NCBI GenBank assembly: GCA_027924585.1
Contig: BSBM01001929.1
Coordinates: forward strand, 1,178,001 to 1,242,000
Length of the DNA stretch: 64,000 nucleotides
Origin: Larix kaempferi
Lineage: Eukaryota > Streptophyta > Pinopsida > Pinales > Pinaceae
Reading direction: 5' to 3'
Position numbers and translations under genes: made by a program. Positions 43,723 to 55,842 of this stretch are shown piece by piece; the stretch's first letter is position 1; the number at the start of each line of letters is the position of its first letter. Below the pieces are notes generated by a model that saw only the letters and a program-made list of their open reading frames with translations, made no database searches and was not told the DNA's origin.

Positions 43723-44661
43723 CTAATTTTGCATTTTGAGCTCATGAATATCCTCATTATTATTCAAGTATGCTCCATGTAACCATTCATTAAGCTCAAC
43801 CAATTTGTTTCTATCAAAAAGAAAAGACATGAAATTATCTTCGATGTTGCACATTTCTCTTTGAATCTTCTCCATGTCTTCAAGGAATGATGGATCCTTC
43901 AATGAAGAAACTCTCCAACAGGAATTTGACACCAATGCTTGAGTGTCATGGAGTATGCAAATGGTCTCTTGGATCTTCTTTTCATTCATGTTTAATGACC
44001 CTTCAAGAAAATGAGGCTCTTGCAAATGAACTTCCTCATCTTCTTCTTTCTTACTTGGACCAACTTCATGAAGCTCAAGTGGTGATGGGGAAGTTGATCT
44101 TATCTCTTCTTCAACTGCTACAAGGTATTCATTTTCATGCTTAATGGAAGTTTGGCTTGCAACAACACTTTCAAAAGTGATTTGTATGTCACCAACATAG
44201 AGGTGTGAGCACCCATCAGTAGGCACTCCTTCATAGTTCAAGCATCCATCAGTAGATGCTCTTTGATTCATGTCCAAGGTAGAATGTGTCTCGAAATGAT
44301 CTTCAATATTTTCAATAGAGTATTCTTCATGCTCATGTGATGTCTCTACATATTTTTCAAAGTCACTTGGGAGTGAATTTCCATCCTCTTCATGTACTGC
44401 TTCTTCTACTTCACCTATTTTAGAACTAGGTGGATCATGGGTCTCCTCCTTTTTACTCAAACATATGTGATTTTCTCTCCAAGGTATTTTGCAAGAAGGG
44501 AATAAAAATTTCTTCACTAACTCCAAATATTCATTTTTGGGCCTATTTTCAAACACCCAATCCACAAAGTCTTCAAAAGGAATGGCCTTTTGTGTATCTC
44601 CCTTATACACATCAAGATATGCCTGATATTGTTGGGGCGAGGTTTTACATGTTTCTCTCAA
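43723..44661 (-). CDS. Element B ORF1, unrecognised acidic protein
   Basis: 312 codons. An upstream in-frame stretch toward the PBS is Tyr/Glu-rich (YDESYEYNAYEQYEEE). The most conserved block is FVDWVFENRPKNEYLELVKK, then FLFPSCKIPWRENHICLSKK. The rest is acidic with scattered TDGC motifs, ending in a coiled-coil-like segment (DMEKIQREMCNIEDNFMSFL). It aligns over its length with the element A ORF at 54,782-55,612. Position just after the PBS is that of gag, but no gag or zinc-knuckle motif is visible. Confidence 0.55.
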   Translation of the reverse strand: MRETCKTSPQQYQAYLDVYKGDTQKAIPFEDFVDWVFENRPKNEYLELVKKFLFPSCKIPWRENHICLSKKEETHDPPSSKIGEVEEAVHEEDGNSLPSDFEKYVETSHEHEEYSIENIEDHFETHSTLDMNQRASTDGCLNYEGVPTDGCSHLYVGDIQITFESVVASQTSIKHENEYLVAVEEEIRSTSPSPLELHEVGPSKKEEDEEVHLQEPHFLEGSLNMNEKKIQETICILHDTQALVSNSCWRVSSLKDPSFLEDMEKIQREMCNIEDNFMSFLFDRNKLVELNEWLHGAYLNNNEDIHELKMQN

Positions 44662-44917
44662 TATTTTTAATTAATTCATAGAATTATCCTTTGGTAGTGT
44701 GACACACTCATCTTCATCAAATTCAAGGTCATAAGAATAACCCTCCTTCCTTATGAAATTGTAAGAAGTGTTGCATGATGGCACCTCTTCCTCATACCAT
44801 TCACATTCTTCTTCATATTGCTCATAAGCATTGTACTCATAGGATTCATCATAATAGTAAAAATTGGATGCAAATTATTCTTCATTTATGATATTAATGC
44901 ACAGGTGCAAGGACCAT

Positions 44918-44929
44918 GCTCTGATACCA
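44918..44929 (-). other. Element B primer-binding site (tRNA-iMet)
   Basis: Minus strand TGGTATCAGAGC, complementary to the 3' end of initiator tRNA-Met, one base from the LTR. Confidence 0.9.
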
Positions 44930-44930
44930 C

Positions 44931-47228
44931 TCTAATGTCCCCAATTTGGCCAATTTTTGAACCTTGGACTAATGAAGCTCCAATCTGTCCCAAATGATCC
45001 CAAATGGTTTCGAATTATGTCCAGAGTGGATTGAGGTGTATTAGGACACCCTAATAAATATATTATATTCTTGTAAACCTTCTAATTACTTCAGAAACTT
45101 GCATTTACAATTAGGGAATGAAACGCAAAATTACTAGGAAAATCAATGTTGAAACCCCCAAGGGTAGATGGCTCCAAAAGACTCCTAAGGATTTAGAATT
45201 GGGACTGAGAGTGTTTGAATGGTATTAGGACATAAAAATGAACCTAATGGGTTCTTAGAAACTATCAAAATACTTCTGCAACATTCATTTAATTTCAAGA
45301 GAAAGTAGAGAAATTTGCTAGTAAATTCGAGGTTCAAATCCCCCAAGGGTAGAGGTCACTAATGGCTTCCCAAATGCAGTACTAACCTTCCAAATTTCAG
45401 AACAAAGACATGGATTATTTATATGACTTCAATGGGCACCCAAATTCATCATATCACTTTATAAAGGCTGCTTCAACTCCCATAAATCAGAGATTGGTAA
45501 ACATGTCTTAACATAGGGGGAAATGAGAGAAAACGCTATAACTTGCTATGCAATTTGTGAGAAATGTTACAAGGAATTGAATAAGGTGTATGAAACTTCT
45601 TCAATATATTAATGGCTCTCCAAATAGCAATAAAAACACAAATATTTATTGATACAAGTCGATACCAAACAACTTCAAGCTCTCTCAACAAGATATATGG
45701 GAAAATGGCTTGAATCTCTTCCTTGAATGTAAATATCACTTGAAATACATGATGTTTCGAGCTGTGGATATCATGATATGATTATTACAGATATATATAG
45801 AATCTAACATGTCCATTAAGTTGAAATAGATGTACTTCACTAACTATGTGAAACAACAAGTGTGCTATGCAAAAGCTATGGGGGAAAATGGCACCATTCA
45901 TACATAGTTTGGCATTTTTACATGGTTTTACTTGGATATTCGACCTGAGGTTCATATGAACATAAAATAAAGAGTTCAAAAATCATATTAAAAATAAATT
46001 AGGCCCCTTGGAATTCCACAAAGACATCAACATCTCACCATGTTCGCCCTTTCTCCAAGAGCAAGAATATAGAGAGAAAAGTGAGAGAGTTGTGGGAACA
46101 AGTTGAAGAAGAGAAGATCACTAGCAACCATGTAGATTCAACCTGAAACAAATGACTCCATTGTAGCTACAAATGAAATGTCTTAATGTCCTCTCCAATT
46201 TCCAATTAGGATTGGAATCTTTCACCCTTGAAATTGGTACTAAGGCAAGTAGAGTAAACACTCCACTAGCATGGACAAGCTATGCTCTCCAATTTGAAAA
46301 ATGAGAAATGATCAAAAGCCCCTTTCATTATTTTTTTTGTATTTTATAAACTTCCCAAGTCCTCCATGGTTCTAATTCCTTCCAAAATCCTCATGCCAAC
46401 TCAAGTTGGAAAGAGATTCCAATGTGTGCCACTTGTCCAACAATTCCTAGTCTCCATCTTCCCTCAATTCGAATGGAGAAGCTTCTTGGCTGCCATAACT
46501 CCCTTGTGCACCCTCTTGGAGGCTATTTTTAGCCATAACATTTCATATATGTTATATGTCAGGAATCAGGTCTGAAATTTGTCATAAGTTTCATAGAATC
46601 TTCATCATTGTTGTTATAGGAGTTAGGGAATCTAGCTCTAAGTGTCACTATTCTTCTAAGATGCCTCTTCCTCTTCCATGGGAGTTTCTCTTCCACTCGA
46701 ATTGGACCTTATATGATTCATTATATGAATAATACCTCTTAAACTCCCCAAAGTATGTTACCCTTCATCTTGAACTCGAATTGGAGAGAGAATAATGCCA
46801 AGTGTAGTGGGGAATCTTTCCACATGTGGGTCCCACAACCTCTTATGTTCCCTCATGTTCCAATGCCACCTTATTTTATTTTTTTTATTATTATTTTTTT
46901 GACCCATTTAATGTGAATTTGTAAGTCTAAGGTCATTTTGGGTCTTGTATCTCTCTTATTCCAACTTTTAATGCTTCCACCTCCAATCTAGGAAACTAGT
47001 AATTTTCATCCATTATAGTTCATGTGGATGGGTATATTACAACTTTGAATTGGGAATTTATCTTAATGTGACCCACCTTGTCCATTTGGATTTAATTTTA
47101 CATTATTACTAACTTGGACACCATTTTTGGCAATTATTTGGCCCTTAGCACCAATTTGACAAACTATCATGGGTATGGCCAAGTGGCTTAGGCCATTGTG
47201 ACCCAATGCAAAATTTGGGGACATGACA
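44931..47228 (-). repeat. Element B 5' LTR
   Basis: 2,298 bp, collinear with the left LTR, with scattered substitutions and small indels. The first TG (+ strand) reads TC. Confidence 0.9.
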
Positions 47229-47311
47229 CCTAACACCCACATATCTTTGCGAAAGTTATGAAATATTACAATTAATATCCATAAGAATCAAAGATAATGA
47301 AAATGGCATAA

Positions 47312-48530
47312 GGGTGATTCCATGAAGATGGGTAACTCTTTTTGGCCAAATATGACGGTGAAAAACGGAAATTTTATCCATGTATTAAATTGAAGCCCTC
47401 GAAACTCATATTTGCCAAATGAATTTTGACATGTGGTTGAAAAACGAAATGTAGAGAATTATGTTGGCTTTCCAATGATATTTTTTTCGAAATATACCAA
47501 TGTCATTTATCGTGTCGAATTTTCATTTAATGAAACATGTGTACTTAAAAATTTGAAGAGCAATTAACAAGTAGTTTGTGTTCGTGCACGATAATTTAAC
47601 GTTACAGTAATAATTTTAAAAAATGAAATATGTGAACATGATCTAGACAGAATGCACTAGGGCTTACATATTTTTCTTTTTATTTTTTCTTGAAAAATTA
47701 TATTTATTATTATTTTTCGAAACTAACCAATGAATATTTCAGTCACATTTTGCACACATGTGTGTTCATGCACGAAATCTTTTGATTGTTTACATAATTT
47801 GAAAAACTAAAAATACCCTTTTGAAGAGGACGCGTTTATCTAGGGCTTGTGTATTTTTTCAAATTTTTTGGATGTGTATTTTGAATGTTGTGAATTTATC
47901 TTTGAGCTCAATCAAAGTTGTCGGCAGGGTTTTTTAGGGCAAGTTTTAGTAGAAATTTAAAAACAAAAGACATATGAAGATAAAAATTCGTAAATTTTAT
48001 ATATCTGGATAGAGGATTCGTTGACGAATCCAATGGTATCAAGTCCACTCATTAATGAGCATTTAATGACATGGTTTATCTATGTGGAAGGCAGACAAAA
48101 CTTTCATTCTGCAGTGAAAAGGGCTCTCGGCCTGTTTTTTAAGCCCTCGATCGAGCTATTTGCTCGATCGAGGGTTTCAAAATACCTTGATCGAGGGTTT
48201 TAACATACCTCGATCGAGGGTTTAACAACACCTTGATCAAGGGGTTAACAACATCTCGATCGAGGGCCTAAAACGAGATTTTTTATGTTTTTGAAAAGCT
48301 AGATCAAGGTTTTGAAAAGCTAGATCGAGCTTTTGAAAAGCTAGATTGAGGTCTTGTCTCAACCCTCGATTGAGTTTTTTTAAAACCCTCGATCGAGGTA
48401 TTTTAGAGCCCTCGATCGAGATTTTAAAACCTTGACCGAGAACTCTAAAATACCTTGATCGAGGATCTGAAAAACAATTTTTTTCCATTCTATCCGCCAA
48501 AAATGGTGAACCACATTGGTGGATTCACCC
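47312..48530. mobile_element. 1.2-kb terminal-inverted-repeat DNA element
   Basis: Ends are imperfect inverted repeats of about 35 bp (GGGTGATTCCATGAAGATGG against GGGTGAATCCACCAATGTGG). ATAA flanks both sides (47,308-47,311 and 48,531-48,534), and unit 1 has the empty site GGCATAATATGG near 33,750. No transposase ORF is present, so it is non-autonomous. Superfamily is not assigned. Confidence 0.85.
48140..48470. repeat. Array of CTCGATCGAG palindromes
   Basis: About 14 copies of the 10-bp palindrome or one- to two-base variants (CTTGATCGAG, CTAGATCAAG), spaced about 18-28 bp, each followed by GTTTT/AAAAC-type spacers. They lie in the right third of the 1.2-kb element. The repeated short ORFs here are repeat-derived. 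Confidence 0.9.
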
Positions 48531-48674
48531 ATAATTTGGTTCAAAAACTAAGGATTGAGAAAATACACAAAAAATCTTGGATGCAAAGGAATGTTCATTG
48601 AAGAAGGGAAAGGGAGACCAACATCATGGTGGAGAAGCATATGGAAAATTAAAGTACAATGCATAAGAAAATTG

Positions 48675-49600
48675 GTCCTCTAGTTGGAACACATTGCAAT
48701 GATGGCTCTATCAAGGACCAAGTAGATGTATTTTATGCACATCTACAAAAGACATCGCTGGCCACCTTTTGGTTCATTATCCTTTAACTAGAGCAGTGAA
48801 TGATACTAAAGTACCATCTGGTGATAAGGGCTCTTGGCATGGTAGGTCTATCAAATAATGCTTAAACAATGGTGAGAAGATAAATCTCTAAAAGACCATC
48901 TCTAACCTGTGCATTTTATTGGGCATGTTGCTGGCTTGAAACTCCATGATCTTATGGAGCAAAGAACATAGGGATCTCAGCATGGAAAATCTATCGAAGA
49001 ATGCTTTAAACAATGGTGGTAAGATAAATCTCTAGAAGACCCTAGTGTTCTCCCCTTTGTAGTTTCTTGGGAATATTGTTGGCTCAAAACTCCATGATCT
49101 TCCAAAGCAAAGAACATCCAACATTTCAAGTATTGCATCAAATCAATTTTTATATATGAGAGTATTATGACTTCCTAGAAATAAACCTCCATGGGTTGTG
49201 CATGAATGGGTTCAAGTCCCGAGACTTTTTTTATGAACCCATTAAAGACACTCCCATGATGAATAGAGCTGGTGGAGTTCTGATTCACATTATTTGGAGT
49301 TCAACATTGCATTAGGATCAAGAACTAATTGGGAAGAGTTAAACTCCATTTTGATTTGTTAAGTCCGTCTATGGAAAGAGCTATTCAAAACTTTTGGATT
49401 TTTGGAAACTCTCTTCTTGTTATTGACTTGTAAAATGACCTCCAAACTCTTCTAATGGACATTGATTTCACTCAAGTTAAGGAATTGATTAGAGAAATTG
49501 CCGATGTCTAAAAAAGGAATGGAAATGACAATTCACAACATCAACATCACTGAGGCAAAAGATGGTCAAAGACTCGACAATTTAAAAATCTCTCCATGAT
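48675..49600 (+). pseudogene. Degenerate LINE-derived sequence with RNase H motifs
   Basis: Broken plus-strand frames give AGGVL, EFNIALGSRTNWEELNSIL and, after a frameshift, SMERAIQNFWIFGNSLLVID. This is the pattern of a plant RVT_3-type RNase H, with Asn where the FGDS Asp is expected. Upstream, 48,830-49,110 contains two related ~150-bp segments (AACAATGGTGAGAAGATAAA and AACAATGGTGGTAAGATAAA). This region is deleted in unit 1. Confidence 0.5.
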
Positions 49601-50852
49601 TGATTCCATCTGCTTTGTTGACAAGTTTTTTATTGACACTGGTAAGTCCCGAAGGGCATTTCTATGTCCTTGAAGATTTCCATAGGCTCATTGAAGTAGG
49701 ACACCCTTTTTTTTATCAAACTTTAGGCCACCATAGGGAAAATAGATCAGATGCATTGTTTCACTTGAATCCTATGTTAAGTAGGGAGTGATGCCTTGGT
49801 AGTTTTGTCATATGCCCAAGAGACAATACTAAATGTATTAACATTTCTACTTGAAATAAAAATTGCAAAAAAAATACGAATATGCAAACGAACGAGGAAG
49901 AACATCCTTGAAAGAAATCCCAAATTTGATAGCTGAAATTAAACAAGTTTTCTATGTGAAGAGTGACAATAAGATTTATCGAAATGCTCTACCATTAATA
50001 TACAATGTCATTTGTTGTATCAATTATAAATTATCACTGTCGAAATATAAGGTGTGTGTGTGTCAGAGTACTTGCAGATCTAAACCATAGTTTTACATAA
50101 ATTCAAAGGGTAAAAAATGGTCTTGTTGAAATATTACAAATATAGGACAATCAAAAAGAGAAAAAGATGTAGCTCACAACACCCATATTCCCTCAGTGAT
50201 GTGTGTGAAAAGGAGATGATTCACAACATCTAAATGGTTCAAATGGTTGAAGAACTTGGAACAATCCAACTATATAGTAGAAGCAATTGATAATTTCGCA
50301 ATGTTTATGTGTGAAACTGATAACTTCCCAAGGCTTACGAGTGAAGCTGCTGATAGGATTACTTATCCGAATATGGATTCTTAGATACTAAAATATATAT
50401 GAAATCTCTAAGAGTGCTTCTCAATACCAAGTGTTTCCAACCAACAAGCTCCATAAGCATTCGTTGAATTGTCTAGTTTTGTAATTCTTGAGAAGGACCT
50501 TATATTTCCTCGTTATCTTTTCCATTATGGTTTAGGGTCAAAGCTTCATGAAAATATGTAGGAAAATGAACTTTGTTGTCAAATTCAACTATAGTAACTG
50601 AGACCAGGAAGTGTAGGTTATACAAGAAAATTTATTTGAGGGAACGACAATTGTAGTGTTGTGCCAAACCTGCAGGCTGGATTCAATTTTGCACTTGCAT
50701 GGACTCATACCTATGACATGGATTAAAGTCACTGCTAAAATATAATTTAAAATGAAACTAAAACAAAACATATCCTAATCTATCATGAGTTTCTAGAGTG
50801 AACCGTGTTCAACTTTATAAACTGATGATGATTTTTATAAATCGTGAAAACC
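49601..50852. other. Flank of element A, no recognised gene
   Basis: AT-rich, only short ORFs. I see nothing nameable. Confidence 0.5.
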
Positions 50853-52798
50853 TGTAATATCCCTACCATGAAAAATTACTCAATTTTGACCAAATTTGGA
50901 ACCTTGGACTAGTGAAACCCCAACTATCCCAAATGCTCCCAAAGGCTCTCGAATTTTGTCTGGAAGGGATTGATGGGTCTTTGGACATCCTAATGCAACT
51001 ACTGGACACTCAGACACTTATTCATGGCTTGCATTTATCAAGAATGATTGAAAGGAGAAAATACTAGGGAATTTAATGTTAAAATCCCCCACCAGTCTTT
51101 GACCTTTTTGGCTTCCCAAACTTTGTACGAACCTCCCTAATTTATAAAAAGATACTTGGCATGGATAGAGGGCTTCATTGGCAACCAAAATGTAGCATTA
51201 TTCAAGGTCTACAACTGATTATTGCATGCCTCAATCGGAAAGTTGTAACACATATACATTGTTTGGAAGATGAAAACAATGGACATGAAAATTATTGCAT
51301 AAGCTTTAATAAAACACCCAAGGGGCCTGCATAAAGTAATTTTCTCATAAAAAATACATCATAGGATTTTCCGACAGCTTCCAAAAATCAGTGGAAGTTT
51401 GATACAAGCCATATATAAAACTACTCCAAAAAGTCCATATGAAAGTTGAGGGGAAACTAGCTCGAATTAGTGGTTTGCTTGGAATGTTTACATGAAAGAC
51501 ATAGGATTTCGAGCTATGGCTCAAATGTGAATCTTAATACAGTGTCATACATCATATCTCATAACAATGGAGTCACATAATTATCCTCCACAAGTTTCAT
51601 ACAACTATGAGTGCGCCATAGACACTAGAACATGGACATTGAGAAGAGAACGTAAGAAGAGATAGTGGAGAAAGACATAAGAGATGAAATCGAACTGTAG
51701 AGGGACTCAAACCTGCAAAAAAACAACTTCATTAAGATATGATAAGAGTCTTGAATGGCCTCTCCTCCAACCAACTTGGACAAGAATCTTTCACCTTTGA
51801 AATTGGTTCAGTAACAAGGAAGGTAAACACCCACCGTGCATGGACAAGCTAAGCTGTCATAGAGTGCAAAAAAAAATGATTCAAAAGCTGCTCTCCTTTG
51901 TCATCCTCCATTTTTATTAACTTCATGTGGACTCATGAGGCCAAATTTACTCCAATACACTCACCCAACTCGATTTAGTGATGGATTCCTTCGTGAGACA
52001 CTTGTCCTCCTCATTCTTTCACTCTTCTTTCCCCAATTTGAATTGGGAATCTTGGATGACCATAACTCCCCCTATGCGCCTTCTTGGTGGCTATTTTTAG
52101 CGCTGATATGCCATATTTTTCATAGCTCCGTCATTAGGTCTGAATATGTCATAGATTCCTTCATCATTGTTGTCATAGATGCCATGGAATCTTGTCACAA
52201 GTGTCACAATTTTTCTATTATGCTTCTTCCTCTTCATTGGGAGTTACTATTCCACTCCAATTCAAGCCTCCATGATTCTTGCCATGAATATTTCCTCTTC
52301 ATCTACCCCAAGTACGTTACTCTTCACCTTGAACTCGAATTTGTGTGAGAATGATGCCAAGTGTAGTGGGGAATCTTGCCACATGTGGGTCCCGCAACCT
52401 CTTATGCGCCCTCATGATCCAATGCCACCTTATTTTCCTTTTTATTATTGTTTATTTGGCCTATTTAATGTGAATTTGTAAGTCTAAGGTCATTTTGGGT
52501 CTTCTAGCTCCCTTATTCCCAATTTTAATGCTCCCAACCCCAACCTAGGGAACTAGTAGGTTAGTGGAATTTTTCCTCCATGATAATTTATTTGGATGGG
52601 GACATTACAAAATTTGAATTGGTAATTTACTCTTCATTTGACCCACCTTGTCCATTTGGCTCTAATTTTTCATTATTACTAACTTCAACATCATGCTTGG
52701 CAATTATTTGACCCTTAGCACCATTTTGACAAACTCTAATGAACATGGCCAAGTGGCTTAGGCCATTGTGATCCAATGCAAAATTTGGGGACATGAAA
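50853..52798 (-). repeat. Element A 3' LTR
   Basis: Starts TGTAATATCCCTACC on the + strand and ends GGGGACATGAAA (CA changed to AA). Confidence 0.88.
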
Positions 52799-53394
52799 AA
52801 TCCTCCCCTCCAAATATTTCTTGTCATCAAGCAATATGGACCATATCCACAAAATTTTGAACCCAACCAATGGCTTCTCACCTCATGCAAGTGATGATAT
52901 GTATGATGAAACATTTGTGTACTTTTCTACAAACTTTTGCAAGCTGCTTCATGAACTCCAAAACAGAAATAGTTGAATCCAAAGATGATCCCTGGATCCC
53001 AAATGATCCTCACAAATACACGTTGCAATATATATTCTCCTATGCAATGCGTAAGAGTCACATGGAAGTCATCATAACACCCTACAAGAAAAACAACATA
53101 AGTCCATCCAAAAATATGTTTCCCATGTAGGAAACCATCACCATCCGCTGTAAAGACGAACCCATGGGGAAAAGAAGAGGCTTGCTTCCTCAAGCCAACC
53201 AACCAAAATGTGCTCCCAATGATCAACAATTCCTGGGTCCCACTGCTTACTCACTCTCCTAGTGCACAATGTCATCAAGGACCAATCTATAAAGCATGGG
53301 ATGCCGGAGTCCCAACACTTGCGCCCCCATCAATATATAGTGTGAATACATACAAATCAGAATGTGGAATGCCCATGTACCAATGCTTGTGCAT

Positions 53395-54534
53395 TTATAT
53401 CATGCACAAGGTCTCCCAAAACAATACATCAAGGTAGGAGGTGTACAATACCCTCCAAATTATTTCAACCAAATGTGGAATTCCAGGATCCCACTCTATA
53501 ATGAGCATCCTCCCAAACATCATAAGTACAAAGGATAGATCATCAAAGTACATAACAACATCATACAAATGCACATCGAGGAGGTGCCTCATCAAAGAAT
53601 CATGAAAGTGATTGTACCTCCAAGTAAGTAGACCACCATTTTCCAAGTGCATACAAGCATCAAGTGACCAATCAAATATGCTCCAATGACATAGGTGAGG
53701 GTCCCATGTCCAAGAATGTTGCTCCAAAAAAGTGTGGGAGGTGTCATAGAGTGTTGCCATGTGTGCTTTTACCTAAACGTCAGATGAAGAAACTCTCCCA
53801 TCAAGTGAATTACATAGTGAGCAAGAAGAAGAATGAGTATCATATATGCATCCATGAATATTCATATCATAAAGAAATAATAAGGGATTTTTCTGCCAAT
53901 AATAATGTGCTCCAATCATATATCTATTCACCCAAGTATTGGATGAAGTCCCTCCAACATCAAATGAACTAAGAAAGGAGCAAGAAAAAACATGAGTTTT
54001 CAAGTGACTCAAGTGAACATCATATGTGCATCCATGTATGTGAGAGTTATCAAATGAGAGCAATGGATGCTTCTGCAAATTCAAAGTAGAAGGTGCTCTA
54101 GTCATGTCATCATCAAAAGGATAGATAGGAGTCTCATACTCCTCATGTGGCACCATCAGAAAGAAACCTTTCACCCATATTTCATTAGGATGAATGTTGC
54201 AAAATGTGGAAGTGTAGGATGTAGGAGAATGAACTAACTCACCCAAATGATAAGAAAATGAAGAAGTTTCATCATGTGAAGGCTCCATAGGGGTAGGATC
54301 ATGCACCTCCCTCAAAAGTGTGAAAATTTCCTCATAGGTTGTTTCCAAGGTAGTGGAATCATGCACTTCTTCAAAAAGTGCATAACCATCATCAAGAGGC
54401 AAATCAAGTTCCTCTTCCACCACAAAAAGTGCTTGAATCTCATCAATATCATCTTCAAACACATAAAGCACATGCAAATTTCCATGTTTCTCATGATCCA
54501 TCATGTCATGTGAATCCTCCAAGCAATCTACCAT
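53395..54534 (-). pseudogene. Element A ORF2
   Basis: Homologue of element B ORF2. 54,534-53,773 is open (253 codons). After a TAG the same frame continues to 53,395 with WTWDPHLCHW and SLDACMHLENGG. It shares HPNEIWVKGFFLMVPHEEYE and the repeated HGCxY...CSxLSS...GGTSS modules with B. The stop is one C-to-T change from CAG. Function unknown. Confidence 0.55.
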
Positions 54535-55612
54535 ATGACAATCTAAAACATAGGAGGAAGAACATAGTATCTTTCAACCTCTCAAGAAGTTGCTCATTTT
54601 GAATTTTGAGCTTATGGATATCCTCATTATTCTTCAAGTATGCATCATGTAACCATTCATTAAGATCAACCAAATTGCTTCTATAAAAAATCAAAGACAT
54701 GAAATTACCTTCGATGTTGCACATTTCCCTTTGAATCTTCTCCATGTCTTCAAGGAAGGATGGCTCCTCCAATGAAAAAAATCACCAACAAGAATTTGAC
54801 ACCAATGATTGAGTGTCATGGAGTATGCTAAGGTCCTCATATATATTCCTTTCACTCATTTTCAAATACCCTTCAATGAAGGATGGTTCATGTGAGCGAA
54901 CCTCCTCTCCTTCTTCCTTCTTGGGATCAACTTCACATGGAAGCTCAAGTGGTGACTGGGAAGTTGATCTTGGATCATATTTTGCTTCTAGAAGGTCTTC
55001 TTCTTCTTGCTCAATGGAGTTGGGACTTGCATCAACATCATTAAGGATGATCTCTATGCCACCCATATAGAGGGATGGACATCCATTAGTAGGTGTCTCC
55101 AAGCAATCTTGGTACCCATTAGTAGGCACCACATCATAACATCCATCAATATATGCTTCTACAGAACTTGAGCAACCATAAGTAGTTACTCTTTGATCCA
55201 TGTTCTCTACGAGAGATGCCTCTAAATGATCCTCAATAGAATAGATGATGGCTTCATTATGCTGACAATCCTCAATATTAAGGGTTGTGGTCTTGTCTTT
55301 CCCAACATTGGTGGTGGTCTCCTCATCTCGCTCCTCCTTTTCACTCAAACACATATGATTTTCTCTCCAAGGTTTTTTAAAAGAAGGGATTAGACCTTTC
55401 TTCACTAACTCCACATCTTCATTCTTGGGCCTATATCCAAACAAAGCATCCACAAAAATTTCGAAAGAAACTTTTAAGGATGACTTCATTATAACACTAT
55501 AGGATTGATATTGTTGGGGAAGGGTTTTGCAAGTTTCCCTCCACCATGCTATTTCCTTCAAAGGATATTTCCTTGGCGTTGTGATCTCCCAGTATACATA
55601 TGCATTGTACAA
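54506..55612 (-). pseudogene. Element A ORF1
   Basis: Homologue of element B ORF1, split by a frameshift near 54,775: 55,612-54,782 (276 codons), then 54,772-54,506. Upstream, a Glu/Tyr-rich stretch approaches the PBS. Conserved block: FVDALFGYRPKNEDVELVKK, GLIPSFKKPWRENHMCLSEK. C-terminal block: SFLEDMEKIQREMCNIEGNF. The conserved blocks are easily aligned with B although the LTRs have diverged considerably. Confidence 0.55.
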
Positions 55613-55842
55613 GTGATCAAAATAGTAACCATCATCAACTCTGAATGTGAACTGGGTAGAGGTACTTGTAGAAGGTACCTCCTGGGCATTTTATTCCTCA
55701 TACTATCTGCAATACTCTTCATATTGCTCATCATAGTCATCATCATATGACTCATACTATGAATCTGAATAAAAATGGCTGCAATTTTCTTCTTCAATGG
55801 ATGACCCAATGTACAGGTTCTAGGACCATGCTCTGATATCAT

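Larger units (their letters stand above)
39748..47228 (-). mobile_element. Element B: complete non-autonomous LTR retrotransposon, 7.48 kb
   Basis: LTRs are at 39,748-42,064 and 44,931-47,228. Target duplication CCTAA is at 39,743-39,747 and 47,229-47,233. The minus-strand orientation is shown by an iMet PBS (TGGTATCAGAGC on the minus strand, 44,918-44,929) beside the right LTR and a purine tract (complement of AATCCCCCCCTCCC) beside the left. The internal region of about 2.87 kb has two conserved ORFs but no protease, RT or integrase. An undisrupted empty site is in unit 1 near 33,687. Confidence 0.93.

Noticed and set aside
48140-48470. CRISPR-like array
   Set aside because: Repeats are 10-bp palindromes with short, similar AT-rich spacers in a eukaryotic transposon; no cas genes, and spacers are not unique.
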